Source: Pseudonocardiaceae bacterium | Lineage (GTDB): Bacteria > Actinomycetota > Actinomycetes > Mycobacteriales > Pseudonocardiaceae | Length of the DNA stretch: 64,000 nucleotides | Reading direction: 5' to 3' | NCBI GenBank assembly: GCA_009377865.1 | Contig: WHTH01000008.1 | Location: 27,827-91,826, forward strand | Part shown: positions 26,764 to 36,031 of the stretch, piece after piece | How positions within the stretch are numbered: the stretch's first letter is position 1 | How the letters are laid out: every line of letters starts with the position of its first letter | Position numbers and translations under genes: made by a program | Notes under the pieces: model-generated | Told to the model about the DNA's origin: nothing | Databases searched by the model: none | The model's input: only the letters and a program-made list of their open reading frames with translations

Positions 26764-26836
26764 GGCACGAACCGCAATTCGGTTCCGAATGGCTGTCAGA
26801 CGCCGGTTTCGACCGCGTTTTGGTTCCGAATGGATA
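26764..26836. repeat. GGTTCC-core palindromic repeat, copy 2
   Basis: Right after the glutaredoxin stop: GAACCGCAATTCGGTTC (a six-base stem) overlapping ATTCGGTTCCGAAT (six-base stem, TT loop). About 45 bases on comes GACCGCGTTTTGGTTCCGAAT. The second block matches copy 1 (GACCGCGTTTCGGTTCCGAT) at 19 of 20 positions before the last bases. It may also act as a terminator. Confidence 0.6.
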
Positions 26837-26891
26837 GAGCTTGCGGTGGTACCGGGCGAACCGGGCGCCGCGCTCGTACCGAACCGCAGGC

Positions 26892-28212
26892 ATGACCCGA
26901 TCGCAGTCTCCCGTCCTCGGTCGGGCGGTCGCCGGGCGGGCTACTGGCGGTGGTCGCGGCACTGGCCGTCGGCCACCTGGTGGCCGGCATCCTGGTGGCC
27001 CCCTCGGCCTCGCCCTACCTCGCGGTCGGTAACGCGGCGATCGACCGCACCCCCAACGCGGTCAAGGACTTCGCGATCGCGCAGTTCGGTACCAGCGACA
27101 AGCTGGTGCTGCTGCTCGGGATGGCCGTGGTGATCGCGCTGGTCGCTGTGGTCGCCGGGCTCGTCTCGCGACGGCGGACGCTGCCGGGGCTGATCGTGAT
27201 CGTCGTGCTGGGTGTCGTGGGGATCCTCGCGGTGCTCGAGCAGGCCGGCGGTGGTGTGCTCGCGCTGCTGGCGCCGGTCGCCTCATTGCTCGCCGGGGCC
27301 GGGGTCTTCTGGTGGCTGCACCGGCTCGCGGTGCGCCGGGCGGCGCGGCAGGCAGCGGCGGTGACCGAGGACAGTCCCCGGCAGCCGCAGGACTGGCGGC
27401 TGCGCATCCACGGCATGGTCGAGCGCGAGCTGACACTGAGCTGGGATGACCTGCGCTCGATGCGGTCGGTGGAGCGCCCCGTGACGATGACGTGCGTGTC
27501 GAACGAGGTCGGCGGCCCCTACATCTCGACGGCGCACTTCACCGGGGTGATGCTCGCCGATATCCTCGACGCGGCCGGCGTGCGCAACGGTGCCGACCAG
27601 ATCGTCACCACCAGCGTCGACGGCTGGACCTGTGGGACGCCGACCGAGACCGTCTCGGATCCCGGCCGCGAGGCCATGCTCGCCTACGCGATGAACCGGG
27701 AACCGCTGCCGGTCGAGCACGGCTTCCCGGTGCGGATGATCGTGCCGGGACTCTACGGTTTCGTCTCGGCCACGAAGTGGATCACCGACATGAAGCTGAC
27801 CACGTTCGCCGAGGACCGTGCCTACTGGCTGCAGCGCGACTGGGGGCAGCGGGCACCGATCAAGACGATGTCTCGGATCGACAGCCCCGGGTCGTTCGAG
27901 CAGGTCGCTGCCGACCGGGTGACACTCGCCGGGATCCGCGTGGCCCAGACGGTCGGCATCGAGCGGGTGGAGGTGCGACTCGACGGTGGCCAATCGACCG
28001 GTGGCCAGTGGACACCGGCGGAGCTGTCCACAGAGGTCAACATCGACACCTGGCGGATGTGGCGGATGGGGGTGCCCGGCCTGCGGCCCGGCCCGCACAC
28101 CGCCGATGTGCGTGCCACCGACAAGTCCGGTTACACGCAGACACCGGAGCGGGTCCTGTCGATCCCGGACGGGGCAACAGGATGGCACTCGATCCGGTTC
28201 ACCGTCCAATGA
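26892..28212 (+). CDS. Sulfite-oxidase-family molybdopterin oxidoreductase with N-terminal membrane segments (apparent 5' frameshift)
   Basis: From GTG 26950 the frame gives 420 residues: three or four membrane helices (to about 120), an Oxidored_molyb domain with the molybdenum-ligand cysteine in TMTCVSNEVGG, PVRMIVPGLYGFVSATKWI, and a C-terminal dimerisation domain (DWGQRAPIKTMSRI... GYTQTPERV). It is membrane-anchored with the catalytic domain probably outside. The N terminus from 26950 starts in the middle of a helix. ATG 26892 in another frame encodes MTRSQSPVLGRAVAG, and a one-base change within GGGCGGG (26934-26940) would join it to LLAVVAALAVGH. This is either a real frameshift or a sequencing slip; if neither, translation starts at 26950. 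Confidence 0.8.
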
Positions 28213-28377
28213 GTACGCACTCGGCATGGGACGAAGAGGTCACAATGAGATCTAGGTCGAGCTGCAGTTGTGCCCGAGTCGTGATGCGGTCGCCCTGAAC
28301 CGGTGTGGCGGGGAGACCGAATAACAGTACGAAAGGCCCGGAACAAGCCGGGCAGCATGAGAAGGAGTTGAGATCCT

Positions 28378-29079
28378 GTGAGGAAGATCCAGCGACTGGC
28401 TGCGGTCGGCGCTCTGGCCGGCCTGACCGTCGTGCTCGGCGCGTGCAGCAGCGGCGAGGAGCCGGCCGCCGGCGGGGGTAATGGTGGCGAGGCCACCCAA
28501 GCCGCGCCCGAGCCCCAAGAGCCGCCGACGATGGAGCAGTCGCCCGAGGGTGCGTCCGGTGAGACCACCATCGAGGACATCTTCGGCCCGGGCTGCGACC
28601 AGGTGCCGACCGACCCGAATGACCCGGGTTCTGCCCAGGGCATGGTCGACGACCCGGTGGGCACCGCAGCCAGCAACAACCCGCTGCTGACCACCCTGAC
28701 CGACACCGTCACGGCCGCCAACCTGGTGGACACGCTGAACGACCCGGAGGCGTCCTACACCGTGTTCGCCCCAACCAACGGGGCGTTCGAGGCGCTCGAG
28801 GCGGAGAACCCGGGCATCACCGAGGAGCTGCTCGCCGAGCCGGAGGGGACGCTGACCACCGTCCTGACCTACCACGTGATCGGCGAGCGTTACGACGCAG
28901 CGGGCCTCGTGGAAGCCGGCGAGGTGATGAGCGTGGAGGGCAGCATGGTGCCGATCTCCGGTACGCCGGACGCTCCGACCATCGGTGAGCAGAACGCCAA
29001 CGTCGCGTGCGGCAACGTCCCGACCGCGAACGCCACAGTGTTCCTGATCGACCAGGTGCTGATGCCGCCGGAGGCCTGA
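28378..29079 (+). CDS. Fasciclin-domain lipoprotein (MPT83-like)
   Basis: 233 residues. A signal peptide ends in a lipobox LGAC, so the mature protein is lipid-anchored outside. A Gly/Glu/Pro-rich linker follows, then one fasciclin (FAS1) domain from about residue 95, with H1 motif YTVFAPTNGAFEAL and H2-like LTYHVIGERY. Related proteins in mycobacteria (MPB70/MPB83) are surface antigens with adhesion roles. GTG 28378 has GAAGGAG at 28361-28367. A strong hairpin follows the stop. The 165-base upstream spacer holds an A/T-richer ACCGAATAAC stretch that could be a -10, not assigned to any sigma factor. Confidence 0.88.
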   Translation: MRKIQRLAAVGALAGLTVVLGACSSGEEPAAGGGNGGEATQAAPEPQEPPTMEQSPEGASGETTIEDIFGPGCDQVPTDPNDPGSAQGMVDDPVGTAASNNPLLTTLTDTVTAANLVDTLNDPEASYTVFAPTNGAFEALEAENPGITEELLAEPEGTLTTVLTYHVIGERYDAAGLVEAGEVMSVEGSMVPISGTPDAPTIGEQNANVACGNVPTANATVFLIDQVLMPPEA

Positions 29080-29103
29080 GCCTCACGCGACAGCACCGAT
29101 CCG

Positions 29104-29133
29104 AGGGGCGGCTCCCACATGGGAGCCGCCCCT
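29104..29133 (+). terminator. Terminator hairpin after the fasciclin gene
   Basis: Perfect 14-base inverted repeat (AGGGGCGGCTCCCA, two-base loop) 25 bases after the stop. No U tract. It isolates the fasciclin gene from the rex promoter. Confidence 0.85.
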
Positions 29134-29166
29134 ATCGGGTTCGCCACGGTGGTGACGGCGCTGACT

Positions 29167-29195
29167 TTGTTCCTGCGTTCACAAGCGGCTACCGT
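29167..29195 (+). promoter_or_regulatory. rex promoter with overlapping candidate Rex operator
   Basis: -35 TTGTTC (29167-29172), 17-base spacer, -10 TACCGT (29190-29195). The span 29167-29184 reads TTGTTCCTGCGTTCACAA: its right half GTTCACAA is a perfect half-site of the Streptomyces Rex operator (TTGTGAAC-N2-GTTCACAA), while the left half matches only TTGT. The operator would cover the -35 and spacer, as expected for autorepression of rex. Confidence 0.6.
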
Positions 29196-29277
29196 GAACG
29201 TGACGCTGCCGGGCCGGGCTGTACCCGCCACCGGGCCCGGGCAGGCGAGCGGCGATGAACCGAGAGGGAGCGAGACG

Positions 29278-30099
29278 GTGCAGCGCAACGGCAGGGACGT
29301 TGCCCGAGGGGCCAAGCCGGACGTGCCCACCGAGATGCCCGCGCCTGACGGTGTCGATGCCGTCGACGGCATCGATGGTGTCATGCCGCCGCCAGATGCC
29401 GACATCCCCGCTGCACGGGAGCGCGTCAGGGCCGTCCCGGAGGCCGCGGTGGCCCGCCTCGCCGTCTATCTGCGGGTGCTGTCGTCGCTCATCGAGCAGG
29501 GCGTGAGCACGATCTCGAGCGAGGAGCTGGCCGGTGCCGCCGGCGTGAACTCGGCGAAGTTGCGCAAGGACCTGTCCCACGTCGGCTCCTACGGCACCCG
29601 TGGTGTCGGCTACGACGCCGCCCGGCTCGTGGAGCACATCGAACGGCTGCTCGGATTGACCCGGCAGCACAGCGTGGCGGTGGCGGGGATCGGCAACCTC
29701 GGGCACTCGCTGGCCAACTACAGTGGTTTCCCCGGCCGGGGCTTTCCGGTGACCGCGCTCTTCGACATAGACGAAGACCTCATCGGAGTGCCGGTGGGAG
29801 GTCTGCCGGTCGACCACATCGACGACATACCGCAGGTGTGCGAGCAGCGCGGGGTGACGATCGGAGTGATCTGCACCCCGGCCGCCGCCGCGCAGGGTGT
29901 GTGCGACCTGCTGGTCGACGGCGGGGTTCGGTGCGTCCTCAACTTCGCCCCGGTCGTGCTGCAGGTGCCGGATGGGGTCGAGGTCCGCAAGGTGGACCTG
30001 GCGGTGGAGATGCAGATCCTGTCGTTCCACGACGCGCGCCGCGCCGACGGCCTGCTCCCGGTCATCGATGTCATCGACGGGCTGGCGGTGGGCCGATGA
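29278..30099 (+). CDS. rex: Redox-sensing transcriptional repressor Rex
   Basis: 273 residues. A long Pro/Asp-rich N-terminal extension (about 60 residues) precedes a winged-helix domain ([21 protein letters not shown]... [22 protein letters not shown]). A Rossmann domain begins [16 protein letters not shown], which binds NADH/NAD+. Rex releases DNA when NADH is high and controls respiratory genes. GTG 29278 has GAGAGGGAG at 29262-29270. The rex stop overlaps the hemA start (ATGA); the rex-hemA-hemC-hemD order is the one described in Streptomyces coelicolor. Confidence 0.95.
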   Translation: MQRNGRDVARGAKPDVPTEMPAPDGVDAVDGIDGVMPPPDADIPAARERVRAVPEAAVARLAVYLRVLSSLIEQGVSTISSEELAGAAGVNSAKLRKDLSHVGSYGTRGVGYDAARLVEHIERLLGLTRQHSVAVAGIGNLGHSLANYSGFPGRGFPVTALFDIDEDLIGVPVGGLPVDHIDDIPQVCEQRGVTIGVICTPAAAAQGVCDLLVDGGVRCVLNFAPVVLQVPDGVEVRKVDLAVEMQILSFHDARRADGLLPVIDVIDGLAVGR

Positions 30100-31445
30100 A
30101 CCTGCTCGTGGTCGGGCTCTCGCATCGCACGGCGCCGGTGCGGGACCTGGAACGCGCAGCCGTCCGCGCCGAGGAGACCGGCAAGCTGCTGGACGAGTTG
30201 CTCGGCGGCGATCACGTCGGCGAGGCCATGCTCGTCTCGACCTGCAACCGGGTCGAGGTCTACGCGATGGTGGCGACCTTCCACGGCGGGCTCGCTGACG
30301 TCTCGGGTGTGCTGGCACGCCACGCCGGTGCGGGTCTCGAGGAGTTCTCCTCGCGGCTCTACGTGCACTACGCCGCGGCCGGCGTCGAGCACCTCTTCTC
30401 GGTCGCGTCAGGGCTGGACTCGATGGTCGTCGGCGAGCCGCAGATCCTCGGCCAGCTGCGCGCCGCCTATGCCGCTGCCGAGCATGCGGGCACGGTCGGG
30501 AGCACGCTGCACGAGCTGGCGCAGCGGGCGCTGCGCGTCGGCAAGCGGGTGCACACCGAGACCGGCATCGCCACTGCGGGCGCCTCAGTGGTGTCCGAAG
30601 CGCTAGCCGACGCGGCCGGCGCGCTGGGAGAGCTGGCGGGCCGGACGGCGCTGGTGATCGGTGCGGGGTCGATGGGTGGGCTGGCCGCAGCCCGGCTGCG
30701 CCGCGCGGGCATTGCGGAGATCGTGATCGCGAACCGCACCGTTGCGGCCGCACAGCGGCTGGCCGAGGCGAGCGTCGCCGAGGGCACCCGGGCCCGCGCG
30801 ACCGCTCTCGAGGGCATCGATCAGGCGCTTGCCGACGCCGATGTCGTGGTGAGCTGCACCGGGGCGGTGGGCACGGTGCTCGGCGCGCAGCAGCTCGCCG
30901 GTGCCCGGCGACGCCGCGCGGAACCGCTGGCGGTCTGCGATCTGGGTCTGCCTCGTGACGTCGAGGCCGGTGTGGCCGAGCAACCCGGCGTCACCGTGGT
31001 GGACCTGGAGACGCTGCAGCACCGGCTGCAGACCGCGGCGGTGGGTGTGGACACCGGCATCGCGCAGCGCATCGTCGCCGAGGAGGTCTCCGGCTACCTG
31101 TCCGCGCAGCGCACCGCCGAGGTGACCCCGACCGTGACGGCGTTGCGCAAGCGTGCCGCCGAGGTCGTCGACGCCGAGATGCTCCGGCTGGACGGCAAGC
31201 TGCCCGGGCTCGACGCCGCGGTGCGCGACGAGCTCGACCGCACCGTGCGGCGGGTCGTCGACAAGCTGCTGCACACCCCCACCGTGCGGGTCAAGCAGCT
31301 CGCGGGCTCCGATGGCGAGACCTACGCCGACGCGCTGCGCGAGCTGTTCGAGCTCGACCCACAGGCCGCCGCCGCCGTCGCCGCCACCACCTACACCACC
31401 ACCTACACCACCGCCGAACCCGACGAGGAGGCTGACCAGCGGTGA
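30096..31445 (+). CDS. hemA: Glutamyl-tRNA reductase
   Basis: 449 residues. It reduces glutamyl-tRNA to glutamate-1-semialdehyde with NADPH, the first committed step of C5 heme synthesis. The N-terminal catalytic domain has GLSHRTAPV and the nucleophile in [12 protein letters not shown] (C50). [17 protein letters not shown] and the NADPH-binding [13 protein letters not shown] follow, then a C-terminal helical dimerisation domain. The extreme C terminus is a Thr/Tyr-rich repeat (TTYTTTYTT). Coupled to rex (ATGA) and hemC (GTGA) by four-base overlaps. Confidence 0.96.
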   Translation: MNLLVVGLSHRTAPVRDLERAAVRAEETGKLLDELLGGDHVGEAMLVSTCNRVEVYAMVATFHGGLADVSGVLARHAGAGLEEFSSRLYVHYAAAGVEHLFSVASGLDSMVVGEPQILGQLRAAYAAAEHAGTVGSTLHELAQRALRVGKRVHTETGIATAGASVVSEALADAAGALGELAGRTALVIGAGSMGGLAAARLRRAGIAEIVIANRTVAAAQRLAEASVAEGTRARATALEGIDQALADADVVVSCTGAVGTVLGAQQLAGARRRRAEPLAVCDLGLPRDVEAGVAEQPGVTVVDLETLQHRLQTAAVGVDTGIAQRIVAEEVSGYLSAQRTAEVTPTVTALRKRAAEVVDAEMLRLDGKLPGLDAAVRDELDRTVRRVVDKLLHTPTVRVKQLAGSDGETYADALRELFELDPQAAAAVAATTYTTTYTTAEPDEEADQR

Positions 31446-32419
31446 CGACCACGCTGCGATTGGGCACGCGCGGCAGCAAGCTCGCACTGGCCCAGACCGA
31501 GTACTGCGCGCAGCGGCTGCGCGCTGCGGGCGTCGAGGTCCAGATCGTGCCGGTGCGCACCGCCGGTGACGCCTCCGCGGCGCCGATCGTCGAGATCGGG
31601 GTCGGGGTGTTCGTCTCCGCGCTGCGAGCGGCGCTGGCTGCCGGCGAGGTCGACGTGGCGGTGCACTCGTACAAGGACCTGCCGACCGCGCCCGACCCGC
31701 GGCTGGTGCTCGCCGCCGTCCCCCCGCGGGGCGAGTATCGCGATGCGCTGGTGGCACGCGACGGTCTGGTGCTCGGCGCACTACCCCCCGGCTCGGTGCT
31801 CGGCACCGGTTCTCCCCGCCGTGCCGCGCAGCTCCGGGCGCTGGGGCTGGGCCTCGAGGTCGTGCCGATCCGGGGCAACGTCGACTCCCGGATCCGCAAG
31901 GTGGTCGAGGGGGAACTCGACGGCGTCGTGATCGCAGGGGCGGGATTGGCCCGGCTGGGCCGGCGCGACGAGGCCACCGAGCTGCTCGATCCGCTGCAGC
32001 TGCTGCCGGCCCCGGCACAGGGCGCGCTCGCACTGGAGTGCCGGGCCGACGACCTGGACACCGAACACCTGCTGGGTGCGGTGCTCGACGACGAGGGCAG
32101 CCGCTGCGCGGTCACCGCCGAACGCGCCGTGCTGGCCGCGCTGGAGGCGGGGTGCAGCGCGCCGGTCGGTGCGCTCGCCGATGTGGTCGAGGACCTGGAC
32201 GACGAGGGCCGAGTCGTCGAACGGTTGTCGCTGCGCGCCGTCGCCGCAGCGACGTTCGAGCCGTCCGTTGAGCTCTACCGCGCGTCCGCGATGGGGGAGA
32301 TGATCGCTGCCGAGCGGCTGGGTCGCGACGTCGCGGCCGAGCTGCTGGATCTCGGTGCCGCCACGCTGGGTTCGCCGCCCGGCTCCGGCGGTCCCGGGCC
32401 GATGCCCGATGGGAAGTAA
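31442..32419 (+). CDS. hemC: Porphobilinogen deaminase (hydroxymethylbilane synthase)
   Basis: 325 residues. It joins four porphobilinogens into hydroxymethylbilane. The N terminus [15 protein letters not shown], the lysine/arginine-rich active-site segments ([27 protein letters not shown]) and the dipyrromethane-cofactor cysteine in [10 protein letters not shown] (C238) are all present. GTG 31442 overlaps the hemA stop. Three bases separate its stop from the hemD start. Confidence 0.96.
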   Translation: MTTTLRLGTRGSKLALAQTEYCAQRLRAAGVEVQIVPVRTAGDASAAPIVEIGVGVFVSALRAALAAGEVDVAVHSYKDLPTAPDPRLVLAAVPPRGEYRDALVARDGLVLGALPPGSVLGTGSPRRAAQLRALGLGLEVVPIRGNVDSRIRKVVEGELDGVVIAGAGLARLGRRDEATELLDPLQLLPAPAQGALALECRADDLDTEHLLGAVLDDEGSRCAVTAERAVLAALEAGCSAPVGALADVVEDLDDEGRVVERLSLRAVAAATFEPSVELYRASAMGEMIAAERLGRDVAAELLDLGAATLGSPPGSGGPGPMPDGK

Positions 32420-32422
32420 TCA

Positions 32423-33964
32423 ATGAGCACCACGAAGAGCCGTGCTGGCAAGACCACCGGACGTATCGCATTCGTCGGTTCCGGCCCCGGCGACCCGGGC
32501 ATGCTCACGGTCCGGGCGCGCGAGCAGCTCGCTGCCGCGGCGCTGCTGGTCACCGATCCCGACGTGCCCTCCGGTGTGCTGGAACTGGCCGCCGACGGCG
32601 CCGAGGTGCGCCCGGCCGTCGGCGAACCCGCCGAGGTCGCCAAGGACCTCGTGACCGAGGCCAAGTCCGGTCGCACGGTGGTGCGGCTGGTCGCGGGCGA
32701 CCCACTGACCGCCGACGCGGTCGTCGCCGAGGCGCTGGCGGTGACCAGGGCATCGGTGCCCTTCGACGTGGTGCCCGGCGTGCCCGCTGGTACGGCGGTG
32801 CCCGCCTACGCGGGTGTCCCGCTGGGATCCGGGCACACCGAGGCCGACGTCCGCGCCGGCGCCGACTGGGCCTCGCTGGCCGCCGCGCCGGGAACCCTGG
32901 TGTTGCACGCAACGTCGTCGCACCTGGCCGAGACGGCGTCCTCACTGGTGGAGCACGGCGTGGCGCCGCAGACGCCGGTGACCGTGACCTCCGGGGGTAC
33001 CCGGGCGACACAGCGGACCGTGGACACCTCGCTGGCCGCGCTGGCCGGCGACGCGGCAGAGCTGGCCGGGCCGCTGGTGGTCACGGTCGGTGCCGCGGCC
33101 GGGCAGCGTTCCAAACTGTCCTGGTGGGAGTCGCGGGCGCTCTACGGCTGGAAGGTGCTGGTGCCGCGCACCAAGGAGCAGGCAGGCTCGATGAGCGAGC
33201 GGTTGCGGGTGCACGGCGCCATGCCGGTTGAAGTGCCCACGATCTCTGTTGAGCCGCCCCGCTCGCCCGCCCAGATGGAACGCGCGGTCAAGGGCCTCGT
33301 CGACGGCCGCTACCAGTGGGTCGTGTTCACCTCGACCAACGCGGTGCGAGCGGTGTGGGACAAGTTCCGCGAGTTCGGGCTCGACGCCAGGGCGTTCTCC
33401 GGCGTCAAGATCGCGTGCGTCGGGGAGGCGACCGCCGAGAAGGTGCGGTCGTTCGGCATCACCCCGGAGCTGCTTCCCTCGGGTGACCAGTCCTCCGAGG
33501 GGCTGCTGGCGGACTTCTCGCCCTACGACGACGTCCTCGACCCGGTCGACCGAGTGCTGCTGCCGCGCGCCGACATCGCCACCGAGACGCTGGCCGCAGG
33601 GCTGCGCGAGCGCGGCTGGGACATCGACGACGTCACGGCCTACCGCACCGTGCGGGCAGCGCCGCCACCAGCCGAGACCCGCGAGATGATCAAGACTGGT
33701 GGGTTCGACGCGGTGTGCTTCACGTCGGCGTCCACGGTCCGCAACCTGGTCGGCATCGCCGGCAAGCCGCACGCCCGAACGATCGTGTCCTGCATCGGGC
33801 CTGCCACTGCCGAGACCGCGACCGAGTTCGGGCTGCGGGTCGACGTGCGGCCGGAGGATGCCCAGGTGACGGCACTGGTGGACGCGCTGGCCGAGCACGC
33901 CGCGCGGCTACGTGCCGAGGGGGCGCTGCCGCCGCCCCGCAAGGCCAAGGCCCGCCGCCGCTGA
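32423..33964 (+). CDS. hemD: Fused uroporphyrinogen-III C-methyltransferase / uroporphyrinogen-III synthase
   Basis: 513 residues in two domains. Residues about 14-235 are an SUMT (CobA)-like methyltransferase with the SAM loop FVGSGPGDPGML and VAGDPLTADAV. Residues about 245-500 are uroporphyrinogen-III synthase (VLVPRTKEQAGSMSERLR, WVVFTSTNAVRAVW, FTSASTVRNLVG). The synthase closes hydroxymethylbilane with ring-D inversion. The methyltransferase would direct some product to siroheme or cobalamin; whether it is active is unclear because parts of the family pattern are divergent. Fusions of this kind are normal in actinobacteria. The stop lies in a short repeat (GCCGCCGCTGAC twice, 19 bases apart). 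Confidence 0.92.
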   Translation: MSTTKSRAGKTTGRIAFVGSGPGDPGMLTVRAREQLAAAALLVTDPDVPSGVLELAADGAEVRPAVGEPAEVAKDLVTEAKSGRTVVRLVAGDPLTADAVVAEALAVTRASVPFDVVPGVPAGTAVPAYAGVPLGSGHTEADVRAGADWASLAAAPGTLVLHATSSHLAETASSLVEHGVAPQTPVTVTSGGTRATQRTVDTSLAALAGDAAELAGPLVVTVGAAAGQRSKLSWWESRALYGWKVLVPRTKEQAGSMSERLRVHGAMPVEVPTISVEPPRSPAQMERAVKGLVDGRYQWVVFTSTNAVRAVWDKFREFGLDARAFSGVKIACVGEATAEKVRSFGITPELLPSGDQSSEGLLADFSPYDDVLDPVDRVLLPRADIATETLAAGLRERGWDIDDVTAYRTVRAAPPPAETREMIKTGGFDAVCFTSASTVRNLVGIAGKPHARTIVSCIGPATAETATEFGLRVDVRPEDAQVTALVDALAEHAARLRAEGALPPPRKAKARRR

Positions 33965-34010
33965 CCCGCAGTGCCGCCGCTGACTCAGCGGTGACGCCGT
34001 CAAGGGCACC

Positions 34011-34016
34011 TACACT
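34011..34016 (+). promoter_or_regulatory. Possible -10 (TACACT) upstream of hemB
   Basis: TACACT is the best TANNNT match in the 121-base hemD-hemB gap and would give a leader of about 65 bases before the GTG at 34086. No clear -35, so a separate hemB promoter is only possible. Confidence 0.3.
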
Positions 34017-34085
34017 GCGTCCGGTGCCGTGAAGGTGCCCTTCGCAGCGAATCGCATAGTCGGCGAGGATCCCAGGGAGGTGCAC

Positions 34086-35060
34086 GTGTACCCGACGAGC
34101 AGGCCGCGGCGGCTGCGTACCACCCCGGCGATGCGACGGCTGGTCTCGGAGACGACCATCGAGCCGCGGCAACTGGTGCTGCCGGTCTTCGTCAAGGAGG
34201 GTGCCACCGAGCCGGTTCCGATCAGCTCGATGCCCGGCGTCGTGCAGCACAGCCGGGACTCGTTGCGCAAGGCGGCGGCGGAGGCAGTCGCCGCCGGCGT
34301 CGGCGGCATCATGCTGTTCGGCGTGCCGGCCACCCGCGACGCTCGCGGCTCCGCGGGTGCCGACCCTGACGGTGTGCTCAACGTCGCGCTGCGTGATGTG
34401 CGTGCCGAGGTCGGCAACGACGCGGTGGTCATGGCCGACACCTGCCTCGACGAGTTCACCGACCACGGGCACTGCGGGCTGCTCGACGAGCAGGGCAGGG
34501 TCGACAACGACGCGACGCTCGCCGCCTACGCCGAGCTGGCGGTCGCCCAGGCCGAGTCCGGTGCCCATGTCCTGGGCCCGAGCGGGATGATGGACGGGCA
34601 GGTCGGCGTGATCCGGGAGGCGCTCGACGTCGCGGGGCACACCGACGCCGCGATCCTGGCCTACTCCGCGAAGTACACCTCGGCCTTCTACGGGCCGTTC
34701 CGCGAGGCCGTCGACTCGCAGCTGCAAGGCGACCGCAAGACCTACCAGCAGGACCCTGCCAATGTGCGGGAGGCGCTGCGCGAGGCCACATTGGACCTGG
34801 CCGAGGGCGCGGACATGGTCATGGTCAAGCCCGCGATGTGCTACGCCGACGTGCTGCGCTCGGTCGCGGAGATCTCCGACGTGCCGGTCGCTGCCTACCA
34901 GGTGTCGGGGGAGTACGCGATGATCGAGGCCGCGGTGGCCAACGGGTGGCTCGACCGGCGCCGCACCGTGCTGGAGACCCTCACCTCGATCCGCCGCGCC
35001 GGGGCCGACGTCGTGCTCACCTACTGGGCGGTGCAGGCCGCCGGGTGGCTCGCGCGGTGA
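34086..35060 (+). CDS. hemB: Delta-aminolevulinic acid dehydratase (porphobilinogen synthase)
   Basis: 324 residues. It condenses two 5-aminolevulinates to porphobilinogen. Active-site lysines lie in [11 protein letters not shown] (K196) and [12 protein letters not shown] (K248). The metal segment reads [15 protein letters not shown]120 and C130 of the zinc-type site are present but the middle ligand is D122, a mixed pattern between the zinc (C-x-C) and magnesium (A-x-D) classes. GTG 34086 has GGGAGG five bases upstream; an in-frame GTG at 34029 lacks one. Confidence 0.95.
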   Translation: MYPTSRPRRLRTTPAMRRLVSETTIEPRQLVLPVFVKEGATEPVPISSMPGVVQHSRDSLRKAAAEAVAAGVGGIMLFGVPATRDARGSAGADPDGVLNVALRDVRAEVGNDAVVMADTCLDEFTDHGHCGLLDEQGRVDNDATLAAYAELAVAQAESGAHVLGPSGMMDGQVGVIREALDVAGHTDAAILAYSAKYTSAFYGPFREAVDSQLQGDRKTYQQDPANVREALREATLDLAEGADMVMVKPAMCYADVLRSVAEISDVPVAAYQVSGEYAMIEAAVANGWLDRRRTVLETLTSIRRAGADVVLTYWAVQAAGWLAR

Positions 35061-35095
35061 ACACGGCCGGGTGCGCGCCGTGCCGGGCGAGTCGC

Positions 35096-35101
35096 TACGG
35101 T
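35096..35101 (+). promoter_or_regulatory. -10 (TACGGT) for a leaderless membrane-protein gene
   Basis: TACGGT lies six bases before the ATG at 35108; no ribosome site between. It implies that the three small membrane genes are transcribed separately from hemB. Confidence 0.45.
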
Positions 35102-35107
35102 TTGTCC

Positions 35108-35683
35108 ATGAGCACGCCGCAGAATCCGCCAGACCCACAGGATCAGCAGCCCGGCGACCCGTACCAGGGTGGCCCACCTCAGCAGCAGGGTTACCAGCAG
35201 CAAGGGGGCTATCCCCCACAGGGCGGTTCTGCCGCCGGGATGTACGGCGAACCCCACCCGGGACAGCAGCCCGGCCGGCCGGGAGTGCTCGTGGTGTCGG
35301 TCGTGCTCTGGGTCCTCAGCGGCCTGCTCCTCTTGTTGGTCGGCCTGAGTGCGGCACTGTTCGGCGGTGCTGGTGGATTTGAGCAACAGATCGAAGACGC
35401 GCTGCAGCGTAGCGGCGCGCAGGTCGACCCCGCCTTCGTGCAGCAGACCCTGGTCGTCACGGGGATCGTGTTCGCGGCGTTCGGCGTGCTTCTCATCGTG
35501 CTCGCGTTGGTGATGCTGGCGCGGCAGAACTGGGCACGGATCCTGCTGACCGTGCTGGGTGTGATCTCGCTGCTGCTGCTGCTCGGAACCATCATCGGCC
35601 CGCTGGTCGTAATGGTGGCGATCGTGTTGCAGTTCCTGCCGCCGGTGAATGCGTGGTTCAGTTCCCGCCCGCGCCCGGTGTGA
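35108..35683 (+). CDS. Proline/glutamine-rich membrane protein of unknown function
   Basis: 191 residues. The first 60 residues are low-complexity (PQNPPDPQDQQPGDPYQGG and similar), typical of DUF4190-like actinobacterial envelope proteins. Three hydrophobic segments follow (about 60-85, 115-140, 145-175). Between helices one and two lies a short polar loop. It overlaps the next gene by four bases, and this trio occupies the place of the Rv0513/Rv0514 membrane genes between hemB and hemL. Function unknown. Confidence 0.75.
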   Translation: MSTPQNPPDPQDQQPGDPYQGGPPQQQGYQQQGGYPPQGGSAAGMYGEPHPGQQPGRPGVLVVSVVLWVLSGLLLLLVGLSAALFGGAGGFEQQIEDALQRSGAQVDPAFVQQTLVVTGIVFAAFGVLLIVLALVMLARQNWARILLTVLGVISLLLLLGTIIGPLVVMVAIVLQFLPPVNAWFSSRPRPV

Positions 35684-36003
35684 CGGACGATCGTTATCGG
35701 GAACCCGGCTCGAGCTGGTGGCCACTGGCCTGGGGGCCGGGTCTGGCCACATTCGGCCTGCTCTTCGAGGCGCTCGCCGGCGGTCCGGTGCATCTGCTGG
35801 CCTGGACCGTGCTCGCCGCTGTCGCCGTCATCACGGCGGCGGTTCCGGTCAACGCCCGGCGGCAGCTGGTGACCGTCCCCCGCGGGACGCGGGAGGTGCC
35901 GCTGCGGCTCGTGGACGGCAGGACCGTGCTCGGGTGGTCCCGCGACCCCGACCGCCTGCGTGCCGCACTACTCGAGGCGTTCGACCAGCAGAAGTTCGGT
36001 TGA
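35680..36003 (+). CDS. Small membrane protein of unknown function (DUF3093-like topology)
   Basis: 107 residues from GTG 35680, which overlaps the previous stop (GTGA). Two membrane helices (about 18-40 and 43-62) are followed by a soluble C-terminal part beginning TVPRGTREVPLRLVDGRTVLGWSR. No recognised family. The coupling to its neighbour suggests a shared complex. Confidence 0.65.
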   Translation: MTDDRYREPGSSWWPLAWGPGLATFGLLFEALAGGPVHLLAWTVLAAVAVITAAVPVNARRQLVTVPRGTREVPLRLVDGRTVLGWSRDPDRLRAALLEAFDQQKFG

Positions 36004-36031
36004 GCACTCGTGATGTGGGAGTTCACCGCCG

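Noticed and set aside
28316..28325. CCGAATAAC upstream of the fasciclin gene as a SigK-type promoter, by analogy with mycobacterial mpt83
   Set aside because: No matching -35 at the right spacing, and no sigK/rskA genes in the window; I could not verify the consensus.
34029..34085. hemB start at the upstream in-frame GTG 34029
   Set aside because: No ribosome site there, whereas GTG 34086 has GGGAGG at five bases and matches the usual HemB N terminus.
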